The notes: generated by a model not told the origin, from the letters alone. Shown: positions 1-6,964, counted from the stretch's first letter. The stretch is 16,130 nt of DNA from Planctomycetes bacterium GWF2_50_10 (GCA_001824635.1 MHYB01000083.1:7611-23740); one strand, 5' to 3'. Numbers and translations are program-made.

Positions 1-236
1 CCGCCGAAACTATCGGATTCGACCATATCAGCACCGGCCTCGATGTATGCTTTTGCGACGTCAAGGACGTCATTGGGCCTTGTTACGCACCATAGTTCCG
101 GGCATTCGCCGGGCTTTAAACCTTTTTTTTGCAAGAATGTGCCCCATGCTCCGTCAGATACGAGCACCCTGCCATTCTTAACCGCATCTACGATCCGTCC
201 TTTACCCATGCAACCGCACTTGCCGCCTTCACACAT
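1..236 (-). CDS. Homocysteine S-methyltransferase family protein, N-terminal part (cut by left edge)
   Basis: The 78 visible codons read leftward from an ATG at 236-234. The motifs VSDGAWGTFLQ, GECPELW and AGADMVESDSFGG match the start of the homocysteine S-methyltransferase (MetH N-domain) TIM barrel. In that family the enzyme moves a methyl group to homocysteine to make methionine, using a zinc bound by C-terminal cysteines that lie outside this window. An AGGAG at 247-251 sits 10 bases upstream and supports this start. The N-terminus MCEGGKCGCMGKG carries three cysteines (C2, C7, C9) before the barrel begins, which is unusual. Whether the full protein is a short methyltransferase or a multidomain MetH cannot be told here. 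A B12-binding protein is encoded about 295 bases upstream on the same strand, which fits a cobalamin/methionine theme but does not prove a partnership. Confidence 0.85.
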   Translation of the reverse strand, partial: MCEGGKCGCMGKGRIVDAVKNGRVLVSDGAWGTFLQKKGLKPGECPELWCVTRPNDVLDVAKAYIEAGADMVESDSFG

Positions 237-530
237 CTTTTTATATCTCCTATAAAACTTAATTTTATGCTTGTAATTACACCAGCTTAAGTACCAGATA
301 ATACACGGGATATACTGCTAAAAATATAAATGCGACGGCTATCTTTTGTAATATTCTGCTATTTTAAGCAGTTTTGCCGGGAGATTGAGGTGCCAGAACT
401 CACAACCCCTTATTAGACCAGCAACTTATGTATCGCCTTGCACTATTATGCTTCGGATTAGCACTATACTGCCAAAAAAGCACATTGCAATAGATAATTG
501 TTCAGGGTGCGAATTCCAGAAGTGAATGAT
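237..530 (-). other. Intergenic region / possible long 5' leader of the methyltransferase gene
   Basis: No gene is supported in these 294 bases. On the minus strand there is a possible promoter, TTGCAA (485-490), a 16-base spacer, and TATAGT (463-468). It would give a leader of roughly 220 bases before the methyltransferase ATG. A small hairpin, CTGCT/AGCAG with a 6-base loop (356-371), lies within it. I looked for a cobalamin-riboswitch B12 box (GCCACTG) and recognisable SAM-riboswitch signatures and did not find them. Confidence 0.35.
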
Positions 531-1172
531 TTATAGTAAATTATTGATCATAAATCGTTCAATCTCTTCTAAATCCTGCAAATGGGCAGCATGACTTAGA
601 TATTGACACGATTTGATCGTACATGCATTTATCGCCTGACCACCGGCAATGATTTGCATTTTTGGAAAAAGAGTGTTTAGCGATGCGATCGCTGCATCTA
701 AATGATCAAGGTTTTCTTCCATTGTAACCGAAAATCCACACACATCAGGGTTGAATTCGGATATTACCAGCAAAACATCTTTGAGAGGGGTGTTTGCGCC
801 AACGAAAAATGTTTTCCAGCCGTTGAGTTCAAAGAAATTAGAAACGATCCTGGCACCTATGGAGTGATGCTCGTTTTCACAGCAGGTAATGACTATTTTT
901 TTATTAACCGACGGACGGCCGTAAAGGGTGGGATGCAATATCTGTAAAACACTTTCGGTAATATTCGACGCCAGGTGTTCATCTGCGACGGAAATTTTGT
1001 TTTCTTGCCAGAGGCTGCCCACTTCATACATCGAGCGTTGAAATAGGTTTATGTACAACTCCGTAAACGGGATCTGTTGCGTTAATAATTGATTTACTAT
1101 TGCCGTGCACCTTGCCTGATCCCCTGCGAGCATCGCTTTGAAATAGTTATGGTAGGTGGTATCACATATCAT
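531..1172 (-). CDS. Stand-alone CarH/LitR-like B12-binding (photosensory) domain protein
   Basis: This 213-residue protein has an N-terminal helical cap (about 1-85) followed by a Rossmann-type cobalamin-binding domain (about 90-213). The cap carries W55, then nine residues, then E65-H66. This is the W-x9-EH signature of the adenosylcobalamin photosensory module in CarH and LitR. The cobalamin domain carries E101-x-H103-x-x-G106, the [D/E]xHxxG lower-ligand motif, and a later GGQA turn (177-180). There is no MerR-type helix-turn-helix, so it is a sensor module alone. The start is supported by GAGGA (1179-1183) six bases upstream. It lies 161 bases downstream of an Rrf2 regulator on the same strand. 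From family knowledge it should bind AdoCbl and may change oligomeric state in light. The alternative is a corrinoid carrier for a methyltransferase such as the one at the left edge, but corrinoid carriers usually lack the W-x9-EH signature. Confidence 0.85.
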   Translation of the reverse strand: MICDTTYHNYFKAMLAGDQARCTAIVNQLLTQQIPFTELYINLFQRSMYEVGSLWQENKISVADEHLASNITESVLQILHPTLYGRPSVNKKIVITCCENEHHSIGARIVSNFFELNGWKTFFVGANTPLKDVLLVISEFNPDVCGFSVTMEENLDHLDAAIASLNTLFPKMQIIAGGQAINACTIKSCQYLSHAAHLQDLEEIERFMINNLL

Positions 1173-1234
1173 GCTGCATCCTCATCAGATCAGTGTTGTG
1201 TAGCAAGGCTAACGCGGGTAAAGCACTCCACTTA

Positions 1235-1240
1235 ATTATA
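1235..1240 (-). promoter_or_regulatory. Possible -10 element for the B12-binding protein gene
   Basis: A perfect TATAAT on the minus strand lies 62 bases before the B12 protein start. No convincing -35 hexamer occurs at 16-18 bases, so this is weak. It would allow the gene to be expressed separately from the upstream Rrf2 gene. Confidence 0.3.
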
Positions 1241-1333
1241 GATGTATATTGCTACTTTTATCTAAATATATTTTACTCAAAAAGTAATTTGAAATCTACT
1301 TCTAAATTAGCAGCGCCATGGCTTGATACGCCA

Positions 1334-1735
1334 TCAACCAAGATTCAAGAGCTTCGCAAGGGTTTGAGTTTGCAAAAGCACTTCATACTTGGCGACTATG
1401 TCTATGCATATTTTCTCTATTCCTTCGGCAAGTTTGCCTATATGTGAGTTACCTGGCATTTTGAAATCGACCCTGGCTTGGCCGTCGATGGCTTGGACAA
1501 TGTCAAGAAACGAAATTTTGTCGGCATTTGCCACGGTCGCAAAACCGCCGTGGGGCCCGCGTCTGCTGCGCAGCACACCTGCTCTCACCAATTTTTGCAG
1601 TATCTTTGAAAGATAATCTGGTGGAATCCTGCAATTTGTCGCCAATTCGCGAGCCAATACTACCTCTGAGACACCTTTTTCGGCTATATAAGCCATTACC
1701 AAAAGACCGTACCCTGCGGAAATGCTAAGTTTCAT
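1334..1735 (-). CDS. Rrf2 family transcriptional regulator without Fe-S cysteines
   Basis: This 133-residue protein has the Rrf2 layout. The N-terminus MKLSISAGYGLLVM leads into a winged helix (about 25-65) with IPPDYLSKILQKL as recognition region and RRGPHGGF (58-65) as wing. An effector loop and a dimerisation helix follow. IscR- and NsrR-type members carry three cysteines at about residues 92-105. Here that stretch (FKMPGNSHIGKLAEG) has none; the only cysteines are C35 and C110. It therefore probably does not hold a classical Fe-S cluster and may respond to another ligand or a partner protein. The ribosome site GGGAGG (1741-1746) is five bases from the ATG. It lies upstream of the B12-binding sensor on the same strand. 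It is a paralogue, but not a close copy, of the Rrf2 gene at 10256. Confidence 0.9.
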   Translation of the reverse strand: MKLSISAGYGLLVMAYIAEKGVSEVVLARELATNCRIPPDYLSKILQKLVRAGVLRSRRGPHGGFATVANADKISFLDIVQAIDGQARVDFKMPGNSHIGKLAEGIEKICIDIVAKYEVLLQTQTLAKLLNLG

Positions 1736-1805
1736 ATATACCTCCCCTTGAATTACTTACTTCTTAGAAATCCAGAGGTTTGTTCTTATCTGCCCCGCTT
1801 ACAAC

Positions 1806-1814
1806 ATTATACCA
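1806..1814 (-). promoter_or_regulatory. Extended -10 promoter for the left Rrf2 gene
   Basis: The minus strand reads TGGTATAAT, a perfect TATAAT (1806-1811) with the TGn extension. The -35 position at 17 bases is only TTCTTT, which is acceptable for an extended -10 promoter. The predicted start near 1799 leaves a leader of about 64 bases. The right-hand Rrf2 promoter shares the core GGTATA(A/G)T. Confidence 0.5.
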
Positions 1815-2068
1815 TGCGGAAATTTGGGAAAGAATATTCCAGAGTGTATTTTCGGCCAGTAAAGTCAATAATGTCTTCTTGCGACCAAACTGATAGTTTT
1901 ATAGGGCGTTCACTTGAAATTTTTGCCATTCGCCGGCCTTGGGCGAAGCACCCTTTTGAGTTGTTTTAATAAAATTCTCGGGCACAGCATAGTCGTTGAG
2001 GGCAATGCCTTTTTGGTTTTTTTTTAAAATTTCTTGCCAAGATCTCTTTTGTCCGTAGTATATGTGCG

Positions 2069-2084
2069 TTCCGCATGTGCGGAA
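2069..2084. repeat. Perfect 7-bp inverted repeat (possible operator)
   Basis: TTCCGCA-TG-TGCGGAA is a perfect inverted repeat with a two-base centre. It is flanked by GTATA (2057-2061) and TATAC (2085-2089), which could extend the pairing with a bulge on one side. It lies about 85 bases before the helicase start and far upstream of the Rrf2 gene. There is no T-run, so it is not a terminator. A protein-binding site is the simplest reading. Confidence 0.5.
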
Positions 2085-2168
2085 TATACAGATACGCATT
2101 TGCGGGGTCATACCTTTGCGAAGAATTTAGCCTGGCAAGCGCGATAATTATTTTATTCAGGATTTTTG

Positions 2169-3419
2169 ATGCCATTTAAATCATTAGGACTTTGCGACGA
2201 ACTGGTTCGCGGTATTCTGGCAACAGGTTACAATGCGCCGACCGAAATTCAATCACAGGCTATCCCCGCAGCAATCGCCGGCAGGGATATAATCGGCTGT
2301 GCCCAGACAGGCACAGGCAAGACGGCGGCTTTTGTGCTGCCAATACTTCACAGGCTTGGGCAGGAACAAACAACCAAAAAACGCGTGGTCAGAGCACTTA
2401 TCATTACGCCCACTCGCGAGCTTGCGCTGCAAATCGAGAAATCAGTAATCGGATATGGACGTTTTACGCACATTCGTGCAGTATCAGTTTACGGCGGTGC
2501 GAGCATGGAAAACCAGGTCCAGTCGCTGAGGCGGGGAGTGGATATTGTAGTAGCAACGCCCGGCAGGCTGCTGGACCACATGGGACGGGGCAGCATCGAT
2601 CTTAGATCTGTCGAAGTGCTTGTGCTTGACGAGGCGGATCGCATGTTCGATATGGGATTCATAAAAGACGTGAGGCGCATAATCTCGGCAGTGCCGTCGC
2701 GCAAGCAGACGCTGCTGTTTTCGGCGACTATGTCTTCGGAAGTCAAGTCACTGACGGCCGGGATACAGAAATCACCCGTTATGATCCAGGTCGGCAGGGA
2801 GTTCAACCCGGTGGAGACAATAACGCAGGCGGTGTACAAGGTTCAAAAAGAGCAAAAGCTCGATCTGCTGCTTCATGTAATAAATGAGCACAATATGTAC
2901 AGCGTACTTGTGTTCTCACGGACCAAACACGGCGCAGACCGCATAAGCAAGCGGCTGGAAAAAGCAGGCATTAAGAGTATTGCTATACATTCCGGCAGAA
3001 CGCAGGGCCAGAGGGTGCGGGCGCTTGAGGGCTTTAAGGCAGGCAAGTTCCAGGTCATGGTGGCGACAGATATCGCGGCACGAGGAATTGACGTAAAAGG
3101 TATTTCGCATGTGATCAATTTTGACGTACCCTCGATACCTGAAGATTACATACATCGCATAGGTCGTACCGGCAGAGCCGAGGCCAGCGGTGACGCAATT
3201 ACATTCGTGTCTTCAGATGAGCACGATCAACTCAGGCAAATACAAAGGTTCATCGGGATGCAAATAGGTGTAGTAAAGTGCCCCGCTTTTGCGGCACATG
3301 AATCCCATAAAGTTGATGAGGTGGTTCCAAGCCTGGCGGAAGGCTCCGAGAGCGGCGGCGAAAAGAAAGCAGCCCATGGGGCAAGAAGATCAAGGCCCGG
3401 ACGCAGGCGCAGGCGGTAA
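2169..3419 (+). CDS. rhlE: DEAD-box ATP-dependent RNA helicase (RhlE type)
   Basis: This 416-residue protein has every DEAD-box motif in order: Q motif around GYNAPTEIQ (20-28), motif I AQTGTGKT (45-52), Ia PTRELA (81-86), Ib TPGR, II DEAD (154-157), III SAT (185-187), IV VFSRTK, V ATDIAARGID (299-308) and VI HRIGRTGR (329-336). The tail after about 365 is low-complexity and ends in an arginine-rich stretch, probably an RNA-binding extension. RhlE-type helicases use ATP to unwind short RNA duplexes in ribosome assembly or mRNA turnover, often at low temperature. The ATG at 2169 has AGGA (2159-2162) six bases upstream; an in-frame TTG at 2166 directly before it is less likely. Its last 30 bases are overlapped by the convergent gene on the other strand. 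The exact paralogue name is uncertain. Confidence 0.93.
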   Translation: MPFKSLGLCDELVRGILATGYNAPTEIQSQAIPAAIAGRDIIGCAQTGTGKTAAFVLPILHRLGQEQTTKKRVVRALIITPTRELALQIEKSVIGYGRFTHIRAVSVYGGASMENQVQSLRRGVDIVVATPGRLLDHMGRGSIDLRSVEVLVLDEADRMFDMGFIKDVRRIISAVPSRKQTLLFSATMSSEVKSLTAGIQKSPVMIQVGREFNPVETITQAVYKVQKEQKLDLLLHVINEHNMYSVLVFSRTKHGADRISKRLEKAGIKSIAIHSGRTQGQRVRALEGFKAGKFQVMVATDIAARGIDVKGISHVINFDVPSIPEDYIHRIGRTGRAEASGDAITFVSSDEHDQLRQIQRFIGMQIGVVKCPAFAAHESHKVDEVVPSLAEGSESGGEKKAAHGARRSRPGRRRRR

Positions 3420-4181
3420 TGTAGTTATCCACGGGACGCACTGGGCCTGGTTTGGATCATAGAAGCAATCGACGAGCCAACTTCTAGCCAGGGCGTCGAT
3501 GTATTTGATCTCATCGGCATCGGCTAGGTTCTGCGATACCGCCAAGTCAAAGAAGTCAACCTTGCAGTCACCATCCGTATCGCCAGCCAGCATGAAATTG
3601 CAATTAGGGTCACTTAGGACAGCCAGGGCATCTACCAGTAAATAGGAAGGCAATAAATAATCGATCGCATTCTGAACCTTTAACTCCAGGGTATATGTAC
3701 CCACCTGGTTTGGTTCTATAATGTGACTGAAGGGCCTCCATTTAATTGTGGAATTAAAATCCCCAACATCTCTGACCGTAACATAAGCAAGCTCGATTTC
3801 CATCTGATTTGTATTATGCGGGAGGAGTTTGATAGAAGCGAAATCGTCATAGGGACTGTAATCATCGGTCAAAAAAAAGAACTTTCCCCTGACGAGTTCA
3901 CCTTGGCGAAGGGTAATTACCTGATTGAGTTGAGTATATATAGGTTCACTTGACTGGCCGCCTGTGCGGAGAAAAACAAAACTGTTTCCTTCTACCGGGG
4001 TTAGGCTCAATCCATCAGGGTTCCCATTGGGGTCAAGAAAGAGACCGGTAGTAGTTGCCAAGTAGCCGGACACTTCCCAATGGGCCAGATCTTCGTCGAA
4101 TCCGCCATTGAGAATAGGATCCGCGCCGGCAAAACAGCTTAAAACGGCGATAACTGCCGGAATAAGGACGGATAATTTCAT
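3390..4181 (-). CDS. Secreted protein with a dockerin/EF-hand-like C-terminus
   Basis: This 263-residue protein begins with a signal peptide (1-20, MKLSVLIPAVIAVLSCFAGA). A beta-rich region (about 21-190) follows, starting ILNGGFDEDLAHWEVSG, which is typical of carbohydrate-binding-like jelly-roll domains at protein N-termini. Residues 199-212 form one calcium-loop motif with acidic positions D201, D203, D205, D209 and D212, as in dockerins and Planctomycetota exported proteins. A WLVDC (235-239) tail motif follows. Similar short tails are common on Phycisphaerae exported proteins; their role (attachment, sorting or calcium binding) is not settled. After the motif-like end ...QCVP (247-250) there are 13 extra residues encoded antisense to the helicase 3' end. 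AAGGA lies 3-4 bases before the ATG. The function is unknown; binding of a polysaccharide or cell-surface partner is an inference. Confidence 0.8.
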   Translation of the reverse strand: MKLSVLIPAVIAVLSCFAGADPILNGGFDEDLAHWEVSGYLATTTGLFLDPNGNPDGLSLTPVEGNSFVFLRTGGQSSEPIYTQLNQVITLRQGELVRGKFFFLTDDYSPYDDFASIKLLPHNTNQMEIELAYVTVRDVGDFNSTIKWRPFSHIIEPNQVGTYTLELKVQNAIDYLLPSYLLVDALAVLSDPNCNFMLAGDTDGDCKVDFFDLAVSQNLADADEIKYIDALARSWLVDCFYDPNQAQCVPWITTLPPAPASGP

Positions 4182-4189
4182 AATTCCTT

Positions 4190-4218
4190 ATTATACAAAG
4201 ACAGATGCTTTATATCAA
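4190..4218 (-). promoter_or_regulatory. Near-consensus promoter for the dockerin-tailed protein, possibly giving a leaderless mRNA
   Basis: The minus strand reads TTGATA (4213-4218), exactly 17 bases, then TATAAT (4190-4195). Only eight bases separate the -10 box from the ATG at 4181, so transcription would start 1-3 bases before the start codon. Confidence 0.55.
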
Positions 4219-4344
4219 TAATTATTACAATACCAATTATAGACACCGTTAATCCTATTACGCTAATGCATGTAACTAGGTTCAAGATATAGATGCGCGG
4301 ATAGCTTGGTTTGTTTCAGTAAATTGTAGAAAAAATTAAATAGC

Positions 4345-4373
4345 TTATTCTAGACTTTTACAGCCTAGAATAA
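4345..4373 (-). terminator. AT-rich hairpin overlapping the carboxypeptidase stop codon
   Basis: TTATTCTAG and CTAGAATAA form a perfect 9-bp stem with an 11-base loop. On the minus strand the stem contains the TAG stop codon of the carboxypeptidase gene and is followed within a few bases by ATTTAATTTTTT (4324-4341 region). The stem is AT-rich and the T-run is not immediate, so it is a moderate candidate for Rho-independent termination. Confidence 0.5.
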
Positions 4374-5765
4374 TGCTTGGACAATGCGGTTTATTGCATC
4401 CCGGCTTGGGCCCGTGGCTTTATTAGTTATTATTGCAAAGATATAATCACCATCGGAGGTCATTGCCACGCCTGAGAAGGATTTTACGCCGTTGATATAG
4501 CCCGTTTTGCCGAGAATTTTGCCTTTAAATTTTGCTTCTTTGAAAAACCGGTCTATTGTTCCGTCCTCGCCGCCAATTGCGAGGGAATCGGCGAACATCT
4601 TCCAGTTGGGCGAGCGGTACTGGTCTAACAAAATGGCAGCAAGTGCATGCGGGCTTATCCTGTTATGCCGTGAAAGTCCGCAGCCATCATCAATTACGAA
4701 CTGTTCGGCGGGGATACTGATCGAAAGCAGGTAATCGCCGACGACCTGTCTGCCGGTTTCCCAACTGCCCCACCGCTTCCAAGGTTTACTGTAAGCTCCG
4801 GCAGTTTTGAGCAGGCATTCGGCAGCAAGCTGGAGGCTATCCTTGTTGCACCTTGCGATAACATCTTTTATGGGGGTTCGGAACTCGCTTATGAACCTGA
4901 CCGGCTCGTCGGGCTTAACAAGTCTTTCGTTCAACACTCCACCAACGGCTATTCCGGATTTTGAGAGATTCTCTGCCAAAATATAGGCGAACATGCCCGC
5001 GGGTTTATCAACGGTAATTTCCATTTCGACAGGGTATTTTTGGGCACTGCCCTGGACAGTAACAATGTTTGTGCCCTGCTGACGATTGCACCATAGCCCT
5101 GAGGCTTTTTTGGCGACCTGGGGCCTGGAATTGTTTACCAGCTTGATGTAAGAGGTTGAGGGCTTAAGCGTAAGTGATGTTTTGGAACCGACTGTTTTGC
5201 CGAAAATACTTACACAATTATCATTATAGTTGAGGCCGCTGACCTGGGCTGCGTACCAGCACTGGAGCTGATCGACGGGCCAGTTGGGGTGAATTGAATT
5301 AGTGTCAAAAATAGTACGATCAACTATTATGCCGCCAATCGAAGTGACGGAGTTTAGCTTAAGATCCTGGATTATCTTATCTATGATCCATCCCGATGGA
5401 CGATTGAGGGCTTTGTCGAACTTGGGATCGCCAAAGAGCGGGTCGCCGGAACCAATGATAACGAGTTTATCTCCGAGCAGGCCTACCTTTGTGACATATT
5501 CGAACGATGGGCCAAGCTGATGAAGTGCTCCTGCCGAGGTGGCGAGTTTCATGTTGGAGGCGGGGATCATGGCCTTTTCGGCATTTCGGATATACACCTT
5601 TTCGCCGGTCTGGGCCTTTATGATCTCGATACCTATTTCGACCTTTTTCTTCTCCTGCGCAGCAACTATCGCATTGATCTTTGAGGCCAGATCTGCGGTC
5701 TGTGAAAAAAGCGGGCAAGAGAGGGCAAAAAACACTGCTACCGAAGCGATAATCCTTGTGTACAT
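4365..5765 (-). CDS. dacB: D-alanyl-D-alanine carboxypeptidase/endopeptidase, PBP4 type (peptidase S13)
   Basis: Numbered from the ATG at 5765, this is a 466-residue periplasmic protein with a signal peptide (1-22, MYTRIIASVAVFFALSCPLFSQ). The active-site tetrad SxxK is S70-N-M-K73 within IPASNMKLAT. The KTG motif is at 420-422 (GKTGYINGVKSFSG), and DDGCGLSRHNRISP (about 359-372) matches the family. The second active-site motif, normally SxN, reads S310-L-Q312 followed by LAAE, so the asparagine is replaced by glutamine. PBP4/DacB enzymes trim the terminal D-Ala from peptidoglycan stem peptides and can cut 4-3 crosslinks. Length and the large inserted domain between SxxK and SxN fit the family. 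A GTG at 5780 in frame is an alternative start; AAGG four bases before the 5765 ATG and the cleaner signal peptide favour 5765. Confidence 0.9.
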   Translation of the reverse strand: MYTRIIASVAVFFALSCPLFSQTADLASKINAIVAAQEKKKVEIGIEIIKAQTGEKVYIRNAEKAMIPASNMKLATSAGALHQLGPSFEYVTKVGLLGDKLVIIGSGDPLFGDPKFDKALNRPSGWIIDKIIQDLKLNSVTSIGGIIVDRTIFDTNSIHPNWPVDQLQCWYAAQVSGLNYNDNCVSIFGKTVGSKTSLTLKPSTSYIKLVNNSRPQVAKKASGLWCNRQQGTNIVTVQGSAQKYPVEMEITVDKPAGMFAYILAENLSKSGIAVGGVLNERLVKPDEPVRFISEFRTPIKDVIARCNKDSLQLAAECLLKTAGAYSKPWKRWGSWETGRQVVGDYLLSISIPAEQFVIDDGCGLSRHNRISPHALAAILLDQYRSPNWKMFADSLAIGGEDGTIDRFFKEAKFKGKILGKTGYINGVKSFSGVAMTSDGDYIFAIITNKATGPSRDAINRIVQALF

Positions 5766-5816
5766 ACTACCTTCAACCACTCCTTTAAATCCGAAAGTCC
5801 ATTTCCGTAACGGATT

Positions 5817-5845
5817 TTTTTACAAAGCTTTAGGACAAATTGCAA
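5817..5845 (-). promoter_or_regulatory. Possible promoter for the carboxypeptidase gene
   Basis: On the minus strand TTGCAA (5840-5845) is followed after 17 bases by TAAAAA (5817-5822). Downstream, AATCCG/CGGATT (5788-5793 and 5811-5816) could form a leader hairpin just before the ribosome site. Both are weak predictions. Confidence 0.3.
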
Positions 5846-5934
5846 TACAAATATCGCGACTGGGAAGAATTACCTGTTCCAATAGCTGGGCGAAAAAGAT
5901 AACATTAAAAGAGGACCAAGGGGGAATAATAGCT

Positions 5935-6963
5935 TTGATAACCAAATTAGTGATACTTTTCATAACGGCTGGGAGAATATGGGCATCGAGCTGGACATTT
6001 GAATGCAGGCACGATGAAAAGATCGATCCTAATCTTCGCCAGACTATCTGGAGCAAAAATCTAGTACTGATAAATTCAATTCACCGAAATGAGCCGTCAG
6101 TGCTTATGTCTATGCTTATAGACGAGGTGCGACAGGCACCAGATTGGCGAGATGAAGTGATAAAAGCTTATGACAGGTTCAAGCCGCTGGTGGACGGCAG
6201 AGATTTTAAAATGTACACGCAATGTTACATAATTTCGGAGGGGTCGGGCAAGTACCAGTTCAACGTGCCGTCGAATACACGAGAACGGTTCATTATCCAG
6301 GCACAAAGGATGAGCCGCGAGACATATATCTGCTTCCTGGCCAGTGAGAAATACTATTTTGATTACATGATATCAGTGGTGTACAGCAAGATAGGCGATA
6401 CATGGCAGGTGCAGCGGGTTCATATCGGGCTTGTTCGGATAGCGGGGATGTCGTCTTATGGGTGGTACACGGAAGCACAGCGATTATACGAACAGGGACA
6501 CGAGGCGATGTCATATCTCGATCTTGAGATCAGCCGGTTACTGTTGAGGCCAAGTCCGTTCATGCAATACCCTATCGAAAAGGAAATAGTTGAAGTATTT
6601 GATAAATTTACCGCACAGGTGCACGGGAAAATATATGTGCGGTTTGCACATCTGCCTACGCGGCCAAAACTATACAACTTCAGTGCGCATTTCATAAAGG
6701 CGCGTATGGTTCCCAAAGTGACCTATGTAACCACCTTGTCGCTTGAAAATGAAACCGGCTTAAGGACGGAAGCACGGGAGATGACCGATGCTGTCGAAAA
6801 GCAGTTCGGGGGCTTTGGTGAGGACTCGAACTGCATCTCATTCGCAGCATATACCGATATACCTTCCGATCCAAACAAAACATACACTTGCAAGGAATTT
6901 GATATTGAGTATGGAACCAAACTCCAATCCGGGTCCGTCATTCTGGCAGGAAATGAGAAATGA
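5935..6963 (+). CDS. Exported protein of unknown function (possible NTF2-like domain)
   Basis: I do not recognise a named family. The frame is open much further upstream but there overlaps the carboxypeptidase on the other strand, so a start near 5935 is inferred. A TTG at 5935 preceded by GGGGGA (5920-5925, nine bases) gives a signal-peptide-like N-terminus (MITKLVILFITAGRIWASS) and 342 residues. A GTG at 5950 or the methionines near 6106-6112 are alternatives. Residues about 40-170 alternate helices and strands and end with YSKIGDTWQVQRVHIG, a pattern often seen in NTF2/SnoaL-like folds. WYTEAQRLYEQGHEAMSYLD (178-197) looks like a TPR-style helix pair. The C-terminal third is beta-rich. It is divergent from the carboxypeptidase gene and ends one base from the convergent methyltransferase gene. 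Confidence 0.65.
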   Translation: MITKLVILFITAGRIWASSWTFECRHDEKIDPNLRQTIWSKNLVLINSIHRNEPSVLMSMLIDEVRQAPDWRDEVIKAYDRFKPLVDGRDFKMYTQCYIISEGSGKYQFNVPSNTRERFIIQAQRMSRETYICFLASEKYYFDYMISVVYSKIGDTWQVQRVHIGLVRIAGMSSYGWYTEAQRLYEQGHEAMSYLDLEISRLLLRPSPFMQYPIEKEIVEVFDKFTAQVHGKIYVRFAHLPTRPKLYNFSAHFIKARMVPKVTYVTTLSLENETGLRTEAREMTDAVEKQFGGFGEDSNCISFAAYTDIPSDPNKTYTCKEFDIEYGTKLQSGSVILAGNEK

Positions 6964-6964
6964 G

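Larger units (their letters stand above)
1736..2168. other. Intergenic region between the divergent Rrf2 and helicase genes
   Basis: This 433-base stretch holds no well-supported gene. It contains the Rrf2 promoter, a strong palindrome (2069-2084), and a second stem TTCGCC/GGCGAA with a 7-base loop (1929-1947). A 70-codon reading frame on the minus strand (2111-1899) begins MTPQMRICIFRTCGTHIYYG. Its composition is protein-like, but the only upstream ribosome-like sequence is AAAGG almost touching the ATG and no family is recognised, so I do not call it a gene. Confidence 0.5.

Noticed and set aside
237..530. Cobalamin or SAM riboswitch before the methyltransferase gene
   Set aside because: No B12-box sequence or recognisable SAM-aptamer core was found by eye on the minus strand.
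1899..2111. 70-codon minus-strand reading frame between the Rrf2 and helicase genes
   Set aside because: No adequate ribosome site, no recognised family, and an overlapping frame is open as well; composition alone is not enough.
3425..3433. TTATCCACG, one base from the DnaA-box consensus
   Set aside because: It is a single copy inside a coding region with no AT-rich unwinding element or dnaA/dnaN neighbour; chance is the simplest explanation.
5539..5934. Upstream in-frame extension of the unknown exported protein
   Set aside because: It lies antisense over the carboxypeptidase N-terminus, which is a clear gene with a signal peptide and SxxK motif.
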